Shown here: piece by piece, positions 42,954 through 52,451 of the stretch
How the letters are laid out: each line of letters begins with the position of its first letter
Numbering within the stretch: position 1 is the first letter of the stretch
Assembly (NCBI RefSeq): GCF_024723735.1
Contig: NZ_JANQDU010000004.1
Span: forward strand, 372,001-436,000
Source of the DNA: Frigidibacter sp. ROC022
Lineage (GTDB): Bacteria; Pseudomonadota; Alphaproteobacteria; Rhodobacterales; Rhodobacteraceae
Length of the DNA stretch: 64,000 nt
Direction of reading: 5' to 3'
Position numbers and translations under genes: made by a program
Notes under the pieces: generated by a model
Database searches by the model: none
The model's input: only the letters and a program-made list of their open reading frames with translations
What the model was told of the DNA's origin: nothing

Positions 42954-44012
42954 ATGGATATCGTGAGCTTGATCGACTGGCTGGGCGAGCGGCCGCTGGC
43001 GGCGCTGTTCGGGCTTCTGACCGGCGGGGTCTTCGGGGTGGCGGCGCAGCGTTCGGCCTTCTGCCTGCGGGCGGCTTCGGTGGAGTTCGCACGGGGCCGG
43101 CTGGGGCCGAAGGTCTCGGTCTGGTTCCTGACCTTCTCGACGGCGCTGGTCTGGGTGCAGGCGGCGCGGCTGGCGGGGCTGTTCCGGCCCGAGGAGGCGC
43201 GGATGATGGCGGTCACCGGCAGCCTGTCGGGTGCGGTGATCGGCGGGCTGATGTTCGGGGTCGGGATGGTCCTGGCGCGAGGCTGTTCGGGGCGGTTGCT
43301 GGTGCTGGCGGCGACCGGCAACCTCAGGGCGCTGATCGCCGGGCTGATCTTCGCGGTGGTGGCACAGATGAGCCTGCGCGGCTGGCTGTCGCCGCTGCGC
43401 GACTGGCTGGCGCAGCTCTGGGTGACGCCGGACGGGCGCAACCTGGACATCGCCGCGATGCTGCATCTGCCGGCATACAGCGGCCTGGCGGTCGGGCTGG
43501 CGACGGTGGTGCTGGCGCTGGTGCTGTCGCTGCGCAACCGGATCGGGCCGCGCACCCTGATCTTCGCCTCGGGGGTCGGCTTCTCGGTCGCGGTGGGCTG
43601 GGTGCTGACCTACATGCTGGCGCAGATGAGTTTCGAGCCGATGAGCGTCACCTCGGTCACCTTTACCGGACCCTCGGCCTCGACGCTGATGTTCTTCCTG
43701 GTTCCGGCGCCGGAGCTGGATTTCGACATCGGCCTGGTGCCCGGCGTCTTCATCGGCGCCTTCCTGTCGGCGGCGGCGGTGCGCGAGTTGCGGTTTCAGG
43801 GCTTCGAGGGCGAGAGCCAGTTGCGGCGTTCGATGACCGGGGCGGTGCTGATGGGCTTCGGCGGGATGCTGGCCGGGGGCTGTTCGATCGGCAACGGGGT
43901 GTCGGGCAGCTCGATCCTGGTGGCGACCGCCTGGCTGGCGCTGTTCTGCATCTGGGTCGGAGCGATGCTGACCGACTGGCTGGTCGATCAGCGCGGCGCC
44001 GTGGCGGGGTAG
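42954..44012 (+). CDS. YeeE/YedE family sulfur-compound transporter
   Basis: A 352-residue inner-membrane protein of the YeeE/YedE (TsuA/SoxT) family, which imports thiosulfate or related sulfur species. Conserved cysteines thought to relay the substrate are in RSAFCLRAAS, LARGCSGRLL and GGCSIGNGVSG. About nine to ten hydrophobic segments are visible. GGGAGG precedes the ATG. It faces the sox cluster tail to tail and is a distant paralogue of the gene at 55356 that ends the soxSR operon. The FNR-type box suggests expression at low oxygen. Confidence 0.87.
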   Translation: MDIVSLIDWLGERPLAALFGLLTGGVFGVAAQRSAFCLRAASVEFARGRLGPKVSVWFLTFSTALVWVQAARLAGLFRPEEARMMAVTGSLSGAVIGGLMFGVGMVLARGCSGRLLVLAATGNLRALIAGLIFAVVAQMSLRGWLSPLRDWLAQLWVTPDGRNLDIAAMLHLPAYSGLAVGLATVVLALVLSLRNRIGPRTLIFASGVGFSVAVGWVLTYMLAQMSFEPMSVTSVTFTGPSASTLMFFLVPAPELDFDIGLVPGVFIGAFLSAAAVRELRFQGFEGESQLRRSMTGAVLMGFGGMLAGGCSIGNGVSGSSILVATAWLALFCIWVGAMLTDWLVDQRGAVAG

Positions 44013-44130
44013 GGCGGGGCTGTCCGGCTTTGTGCCAAGGCGGATCGTGGTCAGGCTCCTTGTCCCGGAATGGCGGCTTGATGCCCTGAGCGCCGAGGGC
44101 AGCGGTCGGCTCGCCGGGGAGGTCGCGAAA

Positions 44131-44160
44131 GCGGCCGCCCCGGGGGGGCGGGACGGCCGC
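44131..44160. terminator. Hairpin between convergent YeeE/YedE and metallohydrolase genes
   Basis: Arms GCGGCCG (44131-44137) and CGGCCGC (44154-44160) with a C/G-rich interior form a stable hairpin in the 231-bp convergent gap. No T-tract is present. It may act as a bidirectional transcription end. I see no gene in the gap. Confidence 0.4.
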
Positions 44161-44243
44161 TGCCCGGCCCGGGGCCGGGCAAGAATCCGGGATGACGCGC
44201 CGACCCGTGTCCAGGGGCGATCGCGGGCAGTCCGGGACGATCC

Positions 44244-45140
44244 TCAGCCCTCGGGCACGAAGCGATAGGCGGCGCCGGCCGTCTCGACCCGGCCGATACC
44301 GCCCTCGGGCAGGTGGAAGCCGACCATGACCCGCCCCGACGCCGCCAGATCGGCCAGCAGCCGGGCCCGGGTCTCGCGGCCCGTCTCGGGGTCCTGATCG
44401 GTGCCCGAGATCGCCTGCGGCTGCTCGAAGGCGATATGGCCGTTGCCGATCGCGTCGCCGACCAGCAGCGGCCCGTCGGCGATGTCAAAGGCAATATGGC
44501 CCGGGGTGTGCCCATAGGTGGCGCGGGCGGTGATGCCGGGCAGCACCTCGGTCTCGGGATCGAACAGATCCACCATGTCGCCCAGCGTCTCCAGCCGCCG
44601 CGCCGCGCCGACGGCAAATGTGGTGCGGCCCGGGTCGATGCTGTCGACCGTCGCCGGGTCGGTCCAGTAGGCGTGTTCGGTGGCGCCCATCTGGTGCCGG
44701 GCGTTGAGGAACAGCGGGTCGTCGAATCCGTCCAGCACGCCCCAGAGGTGATCCGGGTGGCCGTGGGTGAAGATCACGTCGGTCACGTCCTCGGGCGTCA
44801 GGTCGAGCGCCGCGAGCGCCTGGTCCAGCCGTCCGGCGGTGGCCTGGAAATCCGGCCCGGCGCCGGCGTCGAACAGCACCACGCGCGCGCCGTCGCGCAG
44901 CAGCGTCAGGTTGCAGGGCGATTGCATCGGGCCGCTGCCCAGATCATGCGCGGCGCGGAAGGCCGGGCGGTCGGCCTCGGGCAGGCCGGCCAGAAGCATC
45001 GAATCGGGCAGTTCCAGATGCCCGTCCGACAGGGTGTCGAGCTGAATCCCGCCGCCGAGGTCGAGCCTGGTTCCGGCCCAGAGCCGGGCCGGGACAAGGG
45101 CGGTGGCGGCGGTCAGGAAGTGGCGGCGGGTGAGGCGCAT
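44244..45140 (-). CDS. MBL-fold metallohydrolase of the sox cluster
   Basis: A 298-residue metallo-beta-lactamase-fold protein with a twin-arginine type leader (RLTRRHFLTAATAL). The metal motif is FTHGHPDHLWG, followed by YGHTPGHIAF and LLVGDAIGNGH. It lies 31 bp after soxF as the last gene of the sox operon, the position where predicted metallohydrolases (soxG/soxH) are found in Paracoccus pantotrophus. A role in handling thiol-bound or persulfide intermediates is possible but unproven. The symbol is left empty because soxG and soxH cannot be told apart here. Confidence 0.82.
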   Translation of the reverse strand: MRLTRRHFLTAATALVPARLWAGTRLDLGGGIQLDTLSDGHLELPDSMLLAGLPEADRPAFRAAHDLGSGPMQSPCNLTLLRDGARVVLFDAGAGPDFQATAGRLDQALAALDLTPEDVTDVIFTHGHPDHLWGVLDGFDDPLFLNARHQMGATEHAYWTDPATVDSIDPGRTTFAVGAARRLETLGDMVDLFDPETEVLPGITARATYGHTPGHIAFDIADGPLLVGDAIGNGHIAFEQPQAISGTDQDPETGRETRARLLADLAASGRVMVGFHLPEGGIGRVETAGAAYRFVPEG

Positions 45141-45171
45141 GGCGGTCTCCGTGGAATGGGCCGGGGCCGTT

Positions 45172-46428
45172 TCAGCCGAACATGTCGGCGGTGGCGTTGT
45201 CATACCAGCCCATGCCCTCGGCATAGGTGGCCTGCCGGGTCTCGGCGTCTTCGTTCATCTGGCTGATGAACCCGTGCACCGAGCTGATCTTGTCGTCCTG
45301 CGGGGCATAGACCGCGCCGACCTTGACGCTGTCGCCCGGCGCCAGCACCGACCAGCAGATGCTGGCGTATTCGGCGGGTGGCACCGCGCGCCCGGTCAGG
45401 GCGCCGAGGATCGCCTGGACCGCGACCCGGGCCTGCGAGTTGGCGGCAAAGCCGGATTTCGGCATGTCGCCCTGCAGCGCCGCGTCGCCCAGCACATGCA
45501 CCGAGTCGTCGAGCCGCGAGGTCATGTCCTCGGGCCGCACCGGGGCCCAGCCGCTGTCGTCGGTCAGGCCTGCCTCGGCGACGATCCGCCCGGCGACCTG
45601 CGCCGGGATGACGTTGCAGACATCGACCGGCTCGGCCTCGCCGTCGATCACCACTTCCATGGTCTGGGGCCGGACTTCGATCAGATCGCCGCCCATGTCA
45701 GGGCCGATCCGCTCGATCATCCCGGTGTAGTGGTTCTGCCAGCCTTCCTCGAACAGGGCCTGTTTCGAGTATTTCGGCTTCGGGTCGAGGATCAGGATCC
45801 TGGCGGTCGGATTGCGCTGTTTCAGCACATGGGCGATCATCGATATGCGCTCGTAGGGGCCGGGCGGGCAGCGGTAGGGATCGGGCGGGGTGACGATGCA
45901 GAAGGTGCCGCCCTCGCGCATCGACTCGATCTGCGCCTTCAGAAGCGTGATCTCGGGCCCGGCCCTGTAGCCGTTGGGCATGATCTCGGCCATCGCCGGG
46001 GACCAGCCCGGAACCGAGTCCGGCACGAAATCGATCCCCGGGGAAAGCACGAGCCGGTCATAGGGCAGCACCGCGCCCCCGGCCAGGGTGACGGTGCGGG
46101 CCAGGCGATCGACGCCGATGGCCCGGTCGGGGACCAGCGTGACCCCGGCCGCCGCCAGTCCGCCATAGCCGTGCTGCAGGCTGTCGAGGCTGCGCAGCCC
46201 GCCGATATAGTGGTTCGAGAAGAAGCAGGTGGTGTAGATCGGGTTCGGCTCGACCAGGGTCACATCCAGCGCGCCGGCGGCCTGCCGGGCCAGGTGCAGC
46301 GCCGCCGTGGCGCCGCCGGCGCCGCCGCCGACCACCACGACCCGGGGCGTCCCCTGCGCCAGCGAAGGCGCGGCGAGTGCCGCGCCGAGCGCCGCAGCCG
46401 AGCCCAGAAATCTGCGTCGCGTCTGCAT
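45172..46428 (-). CDS. soxF: Sulfide dehydrogenase flavoprotein SoxF (FCSD flavoprotein)
   Basis: A 418-residue periplasmic flavoprotein that oxidises sulfide and delivers electrons to a cytochrome. The Tat signal is QTRRRFLGSAAALG. The FAD fold is VVVVGGGAGGATAALHLA. The redox-active cysteines are expected in IYTTCFFSN and the later ICWSV region, and VIPAQVAGRIVAEAGL is diagnostic for the FCSD flavoprotein family. It follows soxD directly; the cytochrome partner gene soxE, which separates them in Paracoccus pantotrophus, is absent, so the electron acceptor must be encoded elsewhere or be shared. Confidence 0.9.
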   Translation of the reverse strand: MQTRRRFLGSAAALGAALAAPSLAQGTPRVVVVGGGAGGATAALHLARQAAGALDVTLVEPNPIYTTCFFSNHYIGGLRSLDSLQHGYGGLAAAGVTLVPDRAIGVDRLARTVTLAGGAVLPYDRLVLSPGIDFVPDSVPGWSPAMAEIMPNGYRAGPEITLLKAQIESMREGGTFCIVTPPDPYRCPPGPYERISMIAHVLKQRNPTARILILDPKPKYSKQALFEEGWQNHYTGMIERIGPDMGGDLIEVRPQTMEVVIDGEAEPVDVCNVIPAQVAGRIVAEAGLTDDSGWAPVRPEDMTSRLDDSVHVLGDAALQGDMPKSGFAANSQARVAVQAILGALTGRAVPPAEYASICWSVLAPGDSVKVGAVYAPQDDKISSVHGFISQMNEDAETRQATYAEGMGWYDNATADMFG

Positions 46429-46480
46429 GGGGCCTCCTGTTGGTTGCGGTCGGGGCCGGTGGCGCCGGGCGGCGCCGCCG

Positions 46481-47533
46481 CTATTGGCTGAAGCTCTGCA
46501 GATAGGCGATGACCGCGGCCCGGTCCGCGTCTTTCCGCAGCCCGGCGAAGGCCATCCTGTTCTTCGGCAGGAAGGCCCGCGGGTCGGCGAGATAGGCGTC
46601 GAGATTGTCGTGATCCCAGACCAGCCCGGCCTCTCCGGCCTCCTTCATCGGATTGGAATACTTCTTGAAGCCATCGGCGGTGGCGGCCTGGCGTCCGAAG
46701 ACGCCGGTGAGGGCCGGGCCGACGCCGTTCTTGGCGCCGTCGCCGATCTTGTGGCAGGCGGCGCATTTCTTGAACACCTTGGCGCCCTTTTCGACCAGTG
46801 CCGGATCGGGGGCCTCGACCAGAGCGACCGGCTCGGGTTCGGGCGCCGGGGGTTCGACCGCCTGGGCCTGATCCTCGGGCGCCGGTTCCACCGCTGCGGC
46901 GTCATCGGTGCCGTCGTCGGGGGTCACGTCCAGCACCGAGGCATGGGCGGTGATCTCGACGCTGTCCTTGCAGTTCTCCATGCAGGGCGGCTGCGAGAAC
47001 AGCGGCAGTTCCACGGCCTCGCGGTCGTCTTCGATGAAGCCGGCGGCGTTGGGCATCTCGACGCTCAGGAAATTCTCGTTCGAGAGGGTGAAGTCCTCGT
47101 CCACCAGATCGTTGGAATAGAGGATATAGGCGACGATCGCATAGGTCTCGTCATTGCTCAGCGTCTGGGCGTTGCCGAAGGGCATTGAGTGATGGACATA
47201 GTCCCAGACCGTCGAGAGATAGGGCCAGTAGCTGCCCACGGTCTTGACCGGGTCCTTGCGGTCGAGCGTGTCGAAACCGCCGGCCAGTTTCGGCCAGTTG
47301 TCGACGCCTTCGGCAAATTCGCCGTGACAGGCGGCGCAGTTGTCCGAGAACAGCTCTTCGCCGGTCAGCACGTCTCCCGAACCCGGGGGCAGGCCCTGGC
47401 CGTCGGGCCGCACGTCATGGTCCCAGGCGGCGATTTCCTCGGGCAGGGCCGGGCGGCCGAGACCCAGCGGTTCGGCAAGGGCCGGCCCGGCGAGCAGGGC
47501 GATGACTGCGGATGCCTCAAGAAATTTCGACAT
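46481..47533 (-). CDS. soxD: Sulfane dehydrogenase cytochrome subunit SoxD (diheme)
   Basis: A 350-residue periplasmic cytochrome, partner of SoxC. The signal peptide MSKFLEASAVIALLAGPALA is cut before EP. There are two heme c sites: CAACHGEF at about residue 70 and CAACHKIG at about residue 258. They are joined by a Pro/Glu/Ala-rich linker (about 205-245). The C-terminal cytochrome domain (GVGPALTGVFGRQAA) is SoxD-specific. The start overlaps the end of soxC by 17 bp. SoxCD removes six electrons from the sulfane sulfur held on SoxY; its presence predicts thiosulfate oxidation to sulfate without sulfur globules. Confidence 0.9.
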   Translation of the reverse strand: MSKFLEASAVIALLAGPALAEPLGLGRPALPEEIAAWDHDVRPDGQGLPPGSGDVLTGEELFSDNCAACHGEFAEGVDNWPKLAGGFDTLDRKDPVKTVGSYWPYLSTVWDYVHHSMPFGNAQTLSNDETYAIVAYILYSNDLVDEDFTLSNENFLSVEMPNAAGFIEDDREAVELPLFSQPPCMENCKDSVEITAHASVLDVTPDDGTDDAAAVEPAPEDQAQAVEPPAPEPEPVALVEAPDPALVEKGAKVFKKCAACHKIGDGAKNGVGPALTGVFGRQAATADGFKKYSNPMKEAGEAGLVWDHDNLDAYLADPRAFLPKNRMAFAGLRKDADRAAVIAYLQSFSQ

Positions 47534-48803
47534 TCTCGGCCTCTCCGTTCGGCTTGACCCACCAGGTCTGGATGCAGTTGTTGTGATAGACCGAGTTCTC
47601 GCCGCGGACCTCGCGCAGCGCTTCCTTGGTCGGCTGGACATAGCCGGTCGAGTCCATCGCCCGGCTCTGGATCAGCATCTCGCCGCCGTCCCAGTCATGT
47701 TCCAGGTAGAAACGGTGCAGCGCCTTGTCGGCGGCCTGCGGAACCAGGCGGGCGGTCTTCCAGGACTTGCCGCCGTCGATCGTGACATCGACCCGCTCGA
47801 TGGCGCCGCGGCCCGACCAGGCCAGGCCGGTGATGACCATCGGCCCCGGTCCGTGCTTGATCGGCATCTGCGGACTGGGCGAGGTGACGACCGACTTGGC
47901 GTCCATCACCCAGGTCCATTTCCGGGCGGTGCCGTCGGCCAGCGTGTCGGTATATTTCGAGGTTTCCTCGCGGGTCTCCCAGGGCTGGTCGCCGACTTCG
48001 ATCCGGCGCAGCCACTTGACCCACATGTTGCCTTCCCAGCCCGGCACCACCAGCCGCACCGGGTAGCCATGCTCCTTGCGCAGTGCCTCGCCATTGGCCT
48101 TGAAGGCGACCAGGCAGTCGTCCAGAGCCTTCTCGATCGGCAGCGAGCGGCCGTTGGACGAGGCATCGGCGCCCTCGACCAGCAGCCACTTGCCCTCGGG
48201 CTTCAGGCCGGCCTCTTCCAGCAGCAGCCGCAGCGGCACGCCGGTGTATTCCATGTTGTGGATCATGCCATGGGTGAACTGGGCGCCGTTGAGCTGCGCC
48301 CCGGCCCATTCCATCCCGGTATTGGCGGCGCATTCCAGGAAATGCACCCGGCTTTCGCGGGGGAAGCGTTCCAGGTCCTCGTAGGTGAAGACCAGCGGCC
48401 GTTCGACCAGCCCGTTGATCATCAGCCGGTAGTCCGGTTTCGCCAGTTCGATGGCCCCCGAGTGGTGGCGCTCGAAGGCGCAGCCCTGCGGGGTGATGGT
48501 GCCGTCGAGCGCGTGGATCGGGGTGAAGTTGATCGACGAGATCACATCCGCGGTCAGCCAGGGCACGTTGCGGCGGATCACGTCGCCTTCGAAGCGGATC
48601 GGCAGCCCGTAGGGGGTGGCGTCGACGCCGTCACCAAAGCCGTTCGCCCAGGGCTGAACCTCGGTGATCAGCGGATCGGCCCCTTCCGCGCGGGCGGCCG
48701 AGGCCAGGGCGCCGCCGGCGGCAAGCCCGCCCAGAACGGTGCGGCGGCTGGGGCCCGAGGGGCTGGTTGCGGCGCGGTCGCCGCTGTCTTGGTCATCGCT
48801 CAT
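47517..48803 (-). CDS. soxC: Sulfane dehydrogenase molybdenum subunit SoxC
   Basis: A 428-residue molybdoprotein of the sulfite oxidase family. A Tat signal SRRTVLGGLAAGGALASA precedes the mature part. The molybdenum-ligating cysteine is in FLECAANTGMEW. The C-terminal dimerisation domain contains GLAWSGRGAIERVDVTIDGG. It forms the SoxCD complex with the overlapping soxD product. The start at 48803 gives the complete Tat leader. The gene follows soxB by about 40 bp. Confidence 0.93.
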   Translation of the reverse strand: MSDDQDSGDRAATSPSGPSRRTVLGGLAAGGALASAARAEGADPLITEVQPWANGFGDGVDATPYGLPIRFEGDVIRRNVPWLTADVISSINFTPIHALDGTITPQGCAFERHHSGAIELAKPDYRLMINGLVERPLVFTYEDLERFPRESRVHFLECAANTGMEWAGAQLNGAQFTHGMIHNMEYTGVPLRLLLEEAGLKPEGKWLLVEGADASSNGRSLPIEKALDDCLVAFKANGEALRKEHGYPVRLVVPGWEGNMWVKWLRRIEVGDQPWETREETSKYTDTLADGTARKWTWVMDAKSVVTSPSPQMPIKHGPGPMVITGLAWSGRGAIERVDVTIDGGKSWKTARLVPQAADKALHRFYLEHDWDGGEMLIQSRAMDSTGYVQPTKEALREVRGENSVYHNNCIQTWWVKPNGEAENVEIS

Positions 48804-48843
48804 GATGCCTGTCCTTCCTGATGCCGCGGCAAGGCGCGGGTCT

Positions 48844-50535
48844 TCAAAGTCCGGTGACGGTGACGGTTTCGGCGGGGTCGCGGCGGACCGTGCCGAGCTT
48901 GCGGACGTGATCCTCGATCACCTCCCATATCTGCGGTCCCTCGGTGCCCTCGTTGACGCTGGCCCAGCCGGCGACGGTATAGCTGGTCGCGGGGTCGATC
49001 GCGGCGCCGGTATCGGTCAGGGTCAACTGGTCGATCCGCTTGCCGATCTCCTGCGAGATGTCGATCCGGTAGCTGAGACCGCCGACCCGCACCATGTCGC
49101 CGCCCTGCTGGTAATAGGGATCGGTGTTGAACAGGTTGTCGGCCACGTCCTCCAGGATCAGCTTGAGATCGGCGCCGGTCATCTCGGTCCGGTAGCACTG
49201 GCCGTAGGTCATCGCCGTGACGCCGAGGATGTCCTCGCGGGTGATGTCCTCGCCCGGCAGCAGGGTCGGCCCCCAGCGGACCCCCGGCGACAGGGCGATC
49301 TGGGCGTCGCGCTCGCTGCGCACCGCGTCGCAGATCAGGTCGTCCCAGGTGCCGTTGAAATTGCCGCGACGGTAGAGCAGGCTCTCGGTGGTGCCGATCA
49401 CCTCCTCGGCCTCGTCCCGGTAGGGCGCACGGCCGGCCTCGATCACCGCGGTGATCTCGGGATCGGCTTCGATCACGTCCGAGAAGATCGGGATCAGCCG
49501 GGTGCGGAAGCCCATCATCCTGCCGTCGCGCACGTCGAGATCGACGCGGGAGACGAATTTGCCGTTCGAGCCCGAGGCGATCAGGATCGTGTCGCCGACC
49601 AGCACCGGTTCCGGGATCGCGTCATGGGTGTGGCCGGTCAGGATCACGTCGATGCCCTGGACCCGGCCGGCCATCTTGCGATCGACATCGAAGCCGTTGT
49701 GCGACAGGCAGACCACCAGATCGGCGCCGGCGGCGCGGACCTCGTCCACCACTTCCTGCATCCGTTCTTCGCGGATGCCGAAGGAGTATTCCGGGAACAT
49801 CCATTTCGGGTTGGCGATCGGCAGATAGGGGAAGGCCTGGCCGATGACGGCGATCTTGACGCCGCCGCGTTCGAACATCTTGTAGGGTTCGAAGGCGGGT
49901 TCGTCCCATTCGACGTCGAAGATATTGGCGCCGAGGAAGGGGAAGGGCAGGGAGTCGACGATCTCCATGACCCTTTCGGTGCCGAGCGTCCATTCCCAGT
50001 GGCTGGTCATCGCCTCGACGCCGAGCGCGTTCATCACGTCCACCACGTCCTGCCCCTGGCTCTTCAGCGCCGTCAGGCTGCCGTGCCAGGTGTCGCCGCC
50101 GTCGAGCAGCAGCGCCTCGGGGCGGGCGGCGCGGATCGCCTTGACGACGGTCGAGACCCGGTCCATGCCGCCCATCCGGCCATAGCCCCTGGCCAGGGCC
50201 TGGAAGTCGTCGGAGGTCAGCGCATAGGCCATGGTCGAGCCGGGTTCGATGCCGAAGGTCTTCAGGAACTCGGCGCCGGTGACATGCGGCGGCAGGCCCT
50301 TGACCTCGCCCACGCCGAGATTGATCGACGGCTCGCGGAACCAGACCGGGCGCATCTGGGCGTGAATGTCGGTGATGTGGATCAGCGTGACATTGCCGAA
50401 ATCCTCGAAGGCCAGCAACTGGTCCTGGGTCAGCGCCTGCTGTGCGGCCAGTCTGCCCCAGTTGCCCAGGCCCGAGGCCCCGACGATGGCAGATGCCGCC
50501 ATTCCAGCCTGCCAGAATTCGCGCCGCGAAATCAT
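48844..50535 (-). CDS. soxB: Thiosulfohydrolase SoxB
   Basis: A 563-residue dimanganese enzyme that hydrolyses the terminal sulfone of the SoxY-bound intermediate to release sulfate. The Tat signal is ISRREFWQAGMAASAIVG. Metal ligands lie in ITDIHAQ, DGGDTWHG, MTSHWEW, CLSHNGFD and GHTHDAIP, the calcineurin-like/5'-nucleotidase pattern. The C-terminal 5'-nucleotidase domain completes the usual length. It lies between soxA and soxC. SoxB is the standard marker for the thiosulfate-oxidising pathway. Confidence 0.95.
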   Translation of the reverse strand: MISRREFWQAGMAASAIVGASGLGNWGRLAAQQALTQDQLLAFEDFGNVTLIHITDIHAQMRPVWFREPSINLGVGEVKGLPPHVTGAEFLKTFGIEPGSTMAYALTSDDFQALARGYGRMGGMDRVSTVVKAIRAARPEALLLDGGDTWHGSLTALKSQGQDVVDVMNALGVEAMTSHWEWTLGTERVMEIVDSLPFPFLGANIFDVEWDEPAFEPYKMFERGGVKIAVIGQAFPYLPIANPKWMFPEYSFGIREERMQEVVDEVRAAGADLVVCLSHNGFDVDRKMAGRVQGIDVILTGHTHDAIPEPVLVGDTILIASGSNGKFVSRVDLDVRDGRMMGFRTRLIPIFSDVIEADPEITAVIEAGRAPYRDEAEEVIGTTESLLYRRGNFNGTWDDLICDAVRSERDAQIALSPGVRWGPTLLPGEDITREDILGVTAMTYGQCYRTEMTGADLKLILEDVADNLFNTDPYYQQGGDMVRVGGLSYRIDISQEIGKRIDQLTLTDTGAAIDPATSYTVAGWASVNEGTEGPQIWEVIEDHVRKLGTVRRDPAETVTVTGL

Positions 50536-50666
50536 CCTGCGTTCTCCATGCCTGTCAAATGGGCGCCGCGCTTCTTCAGCCTGTCATGCGCCGGATCGGG
50601 CCCGGTCCCCGCCGGGCGGTAATCGAACGGCGGCGCGCCGAATGACCGACGCGCCGCAGGCACTCG

Positions 50667-51524
50667 TTACGGGCGGACGCCCACGCCTTCGATGGACAGT
50701 CCTTCGCCGCGGGAGGCGACGTACAACTCGAGGGCCCGGAACTCGGGCGAACCTTCGGCATAGGTTTCGGCCCGGGTGTCGCGCACACAGCCCTTGAAGC
50801 GATTGTGGATCGAGACCAGCTTGGCGTTCTTCAGCCGGTAGACCGGGAAGCCCGAGAGCTGCCCCTGGCTGAGGTGGTCGGCCCGGATGTGATTGCCATA
50901 GTTGTCTTCGTGGCAATTGGCGCAGCTGAGTTCCAGCTGACCGGTCCGGGTGTAGTACATTTCCTTGCCCTTGGCCCACCATTCGGCGGCCGGACCGTCG
51001 ATGGCGACGCTCATCGGCATGCCGCGCGACTGCAGCGAGATCGCCCCGGTCATCGCGGTCATCTCGCTGCCCGACCATTTCCAGGCATCGGCGCCCATCC
51101 GGTTGGTCCGGCAATCGTTGATGAAGTTCTCCATCGACCAGAGATCGTCGCCGGCGGCGTTCATCTTGGGCAGCTTGGCGCGCAGGCCCTTCATCGAGGA
51201 AATGTCGCCGTGGCAGGAGGCGCAGCTCTTGCCCTCGGAGCCGTCAACGGTGTCCCAGAGTTCCAGCCCGACATCGACCGCCAGCATCGCCGGGTTGTCG
51301 AAGTCGTCCATTTCCATGGCCCGTGTGGCCTCGTCCCGGAACAGCCAGCCCGAGAGCACCTCGGGCAGCGCATCCGCGACCGAAGCGGCGGGGGCGACGC
51401 GGGTGACCAGAGTAATGTCGCCGTTGATGACCAGTTCTTCGCCTTCCACCGGATCGGCAGAGGCCGCCCCGGCGACGCAGACGGCCAGCGCCGCCGCGAG
51501 AAATGTTCTGCCCTGACGCAGCAT
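50667..51524 (-). CDS. soxA: L-cysteine S-thiosulfotransferase subunit SoxA (diheme)
   Basis: A 285-residue periplasmic cytochrome that, with SoxX, attaches thiosulfate to SoxY. The signal peptide ends at AGAASA-DP. Two heme sites, CASCH (about residue 98) and CANCH (about residue 200), make this the two-heme class found in Paracoccus and Rhodovulum. The conserved active cysteine that becomes the persulfide ligand is in FKGCVRDTRAE. ATG 51524 is preceded by GGAGGGA. Confidence 0.94.
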   Translation of the reverse strand: MLRQGRTFLAAALAVCVAGAASADPVEGEELVINGDITLVTRVAPAASVADALPEVLSGWLFRDEATRAMEMDDFDNPAMLAVDVGLELWDTVDGSEGKSCASCHGDISSMKGLRAKLPKMNAAGDDLWSMENFINDCRTNRMGADAWKWSGSEMTAMTGAISLQSRGMPMSVAIDGPAAEWWAKGKEMYYTRTGQLELSCANCHEDNYGNHIRADHLSQGQLSGFPVYRLKNAKLVSIHNRFKGCVRDTRAETYAEGSPEFRALELYVASRGEGLSIEGVGVRP

Positions 51525-51607
51525 TCGGTTCCCTCCCTCAGGTGATGCCGACCGGGTTGTGCCGGTCGGCCCTTTGTCGCGCAGTTCCGATGTCCGGAGC
51601 CCCGGCA

Positions 51608-51937
51608 TCAACCGACCGCGATCGACTTTTCTTCCGTGTAGACGTCGCCGTCGTCGTCGTACCAGGTGAACGCGAAGGTTCCCTCGGCATCGACCTTGGC
51701 GTCGAATTCGAAATAGGGGTTGGTCGAGATCGCCGGCTCCAGCGTGATGTCGATCACGTTGACGCCGTTGAAGTCGCAGGTGAAGCGGTTGATGATCGAG
51801 CGCGGGATCAGGTTGCCGTCGCCGTCCTTGCGCTGGCCCGATTCCATCGGATGCGAGATCAGGGTCTTGATGGTCACGACCTCGCCGGCCGAAGCCGACT
51901 TGGGAACCTTGACGCGCGGTTTGACGTTCTTCGCCAT
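51608..51937 (-). CDS. soxZ: Thiosulfate oxidation carrier complex protein SoxZ
   Basis: A 109-residue partner of the carrier protein SoxY. It has the immunoglobulin-like SoxZ fold with VKVPKSASAGEVVTIKTLIS, HPMESGQR and FAFTWYDDDGDVYTEEKSI. It has no signal peptide and is expected to be exported as a complex with the Tat-targeted SoxY. It follows soxY by 21 bp. Length is standard. Confidence 0.95.
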   Translation of the reverse strand: MAKNVKPRVKVPKSASAGEVVTIKTLISHPMESGQRKDGDGNLIPRSIINRFTCDFNGVNVIDITLEPAISTNPYFEFDAKVDAEGTFAFTWYDDDGDVYTEEKSIAVG

Positions 51938-51958
51938 GTTGTTCTCCCTATACCTGGC

Positions 51959-52375
51959 TCAGCCGCCGCAGCCGCCGATGGTGACTTTCACGGTCGAGCG
52001 CGCCTCGACGAAAGAGCCGTCCGCCATCTTGGCGATGGCCAGAACCTCCTGCGTCTTGGCCAGACGGATCCGGGTGGAGGCGGATTGCGACCCTGCGGCC
52101 GGACCGAAGTTGAAGGTCGCCACGGGCGGGGTCGGGTTGCCGAGGGCGAGCACCAGGATGGCGCTGGCACCGGGCGCATCCACCGAGATCGGCACCGTGT
52201 TGCCGTTCTCGGCAATCTCGGGCGCGGTCAGCGTCAGGCCGCCGGTGCCCGGTGTCGCGCCGCCGGTGAAGGCGGCGATCGCCTCTTCCGCGGCCGCCAT
52301 CGCGGGCAGCGGCAGCGCCGCCGCCGCGACCCCGCCCAAGCCGAGGATCAGCGTCTCTCGTCTGGATAGTCTCAT
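51959..52375 (-). CDS. soxY: Thiosulfate oxidation carrier protein SoxY
   Basis: A 138-residue periplasmic sulfur carrier. A Tat signal SRRETLILGLGGVAAAALP is followed by the SoxY fold. The protein ends in the invariant swinging arm GGCGG, whose cysteine (residue 136) binds all pathway intermediates covalently. It lies between soxX and soxZ and is exported together with SoxZ. Confidence 0.95.
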   Translation of the reverse strand: MRLSRRETLILGLGGVAAAALPLPAMAAAEEAIAAFTGGATPGTGGLTLTAPEIAENGNTVPISVDAPGASAILVLALGNPTPPVATFNFGPAAGSQSASTRIRLAKTQEVLAIAKMADGSFVEARSTVKVTIGGCGG

Positions 52376-52451
52376 GCCTCTCCCTCCAGAGTATCTGGGG
52401 CCGCCTGTGCGGCCGTGTTCCTTGCCTTCCGCCGGGGACCGGCGGCGGCGC

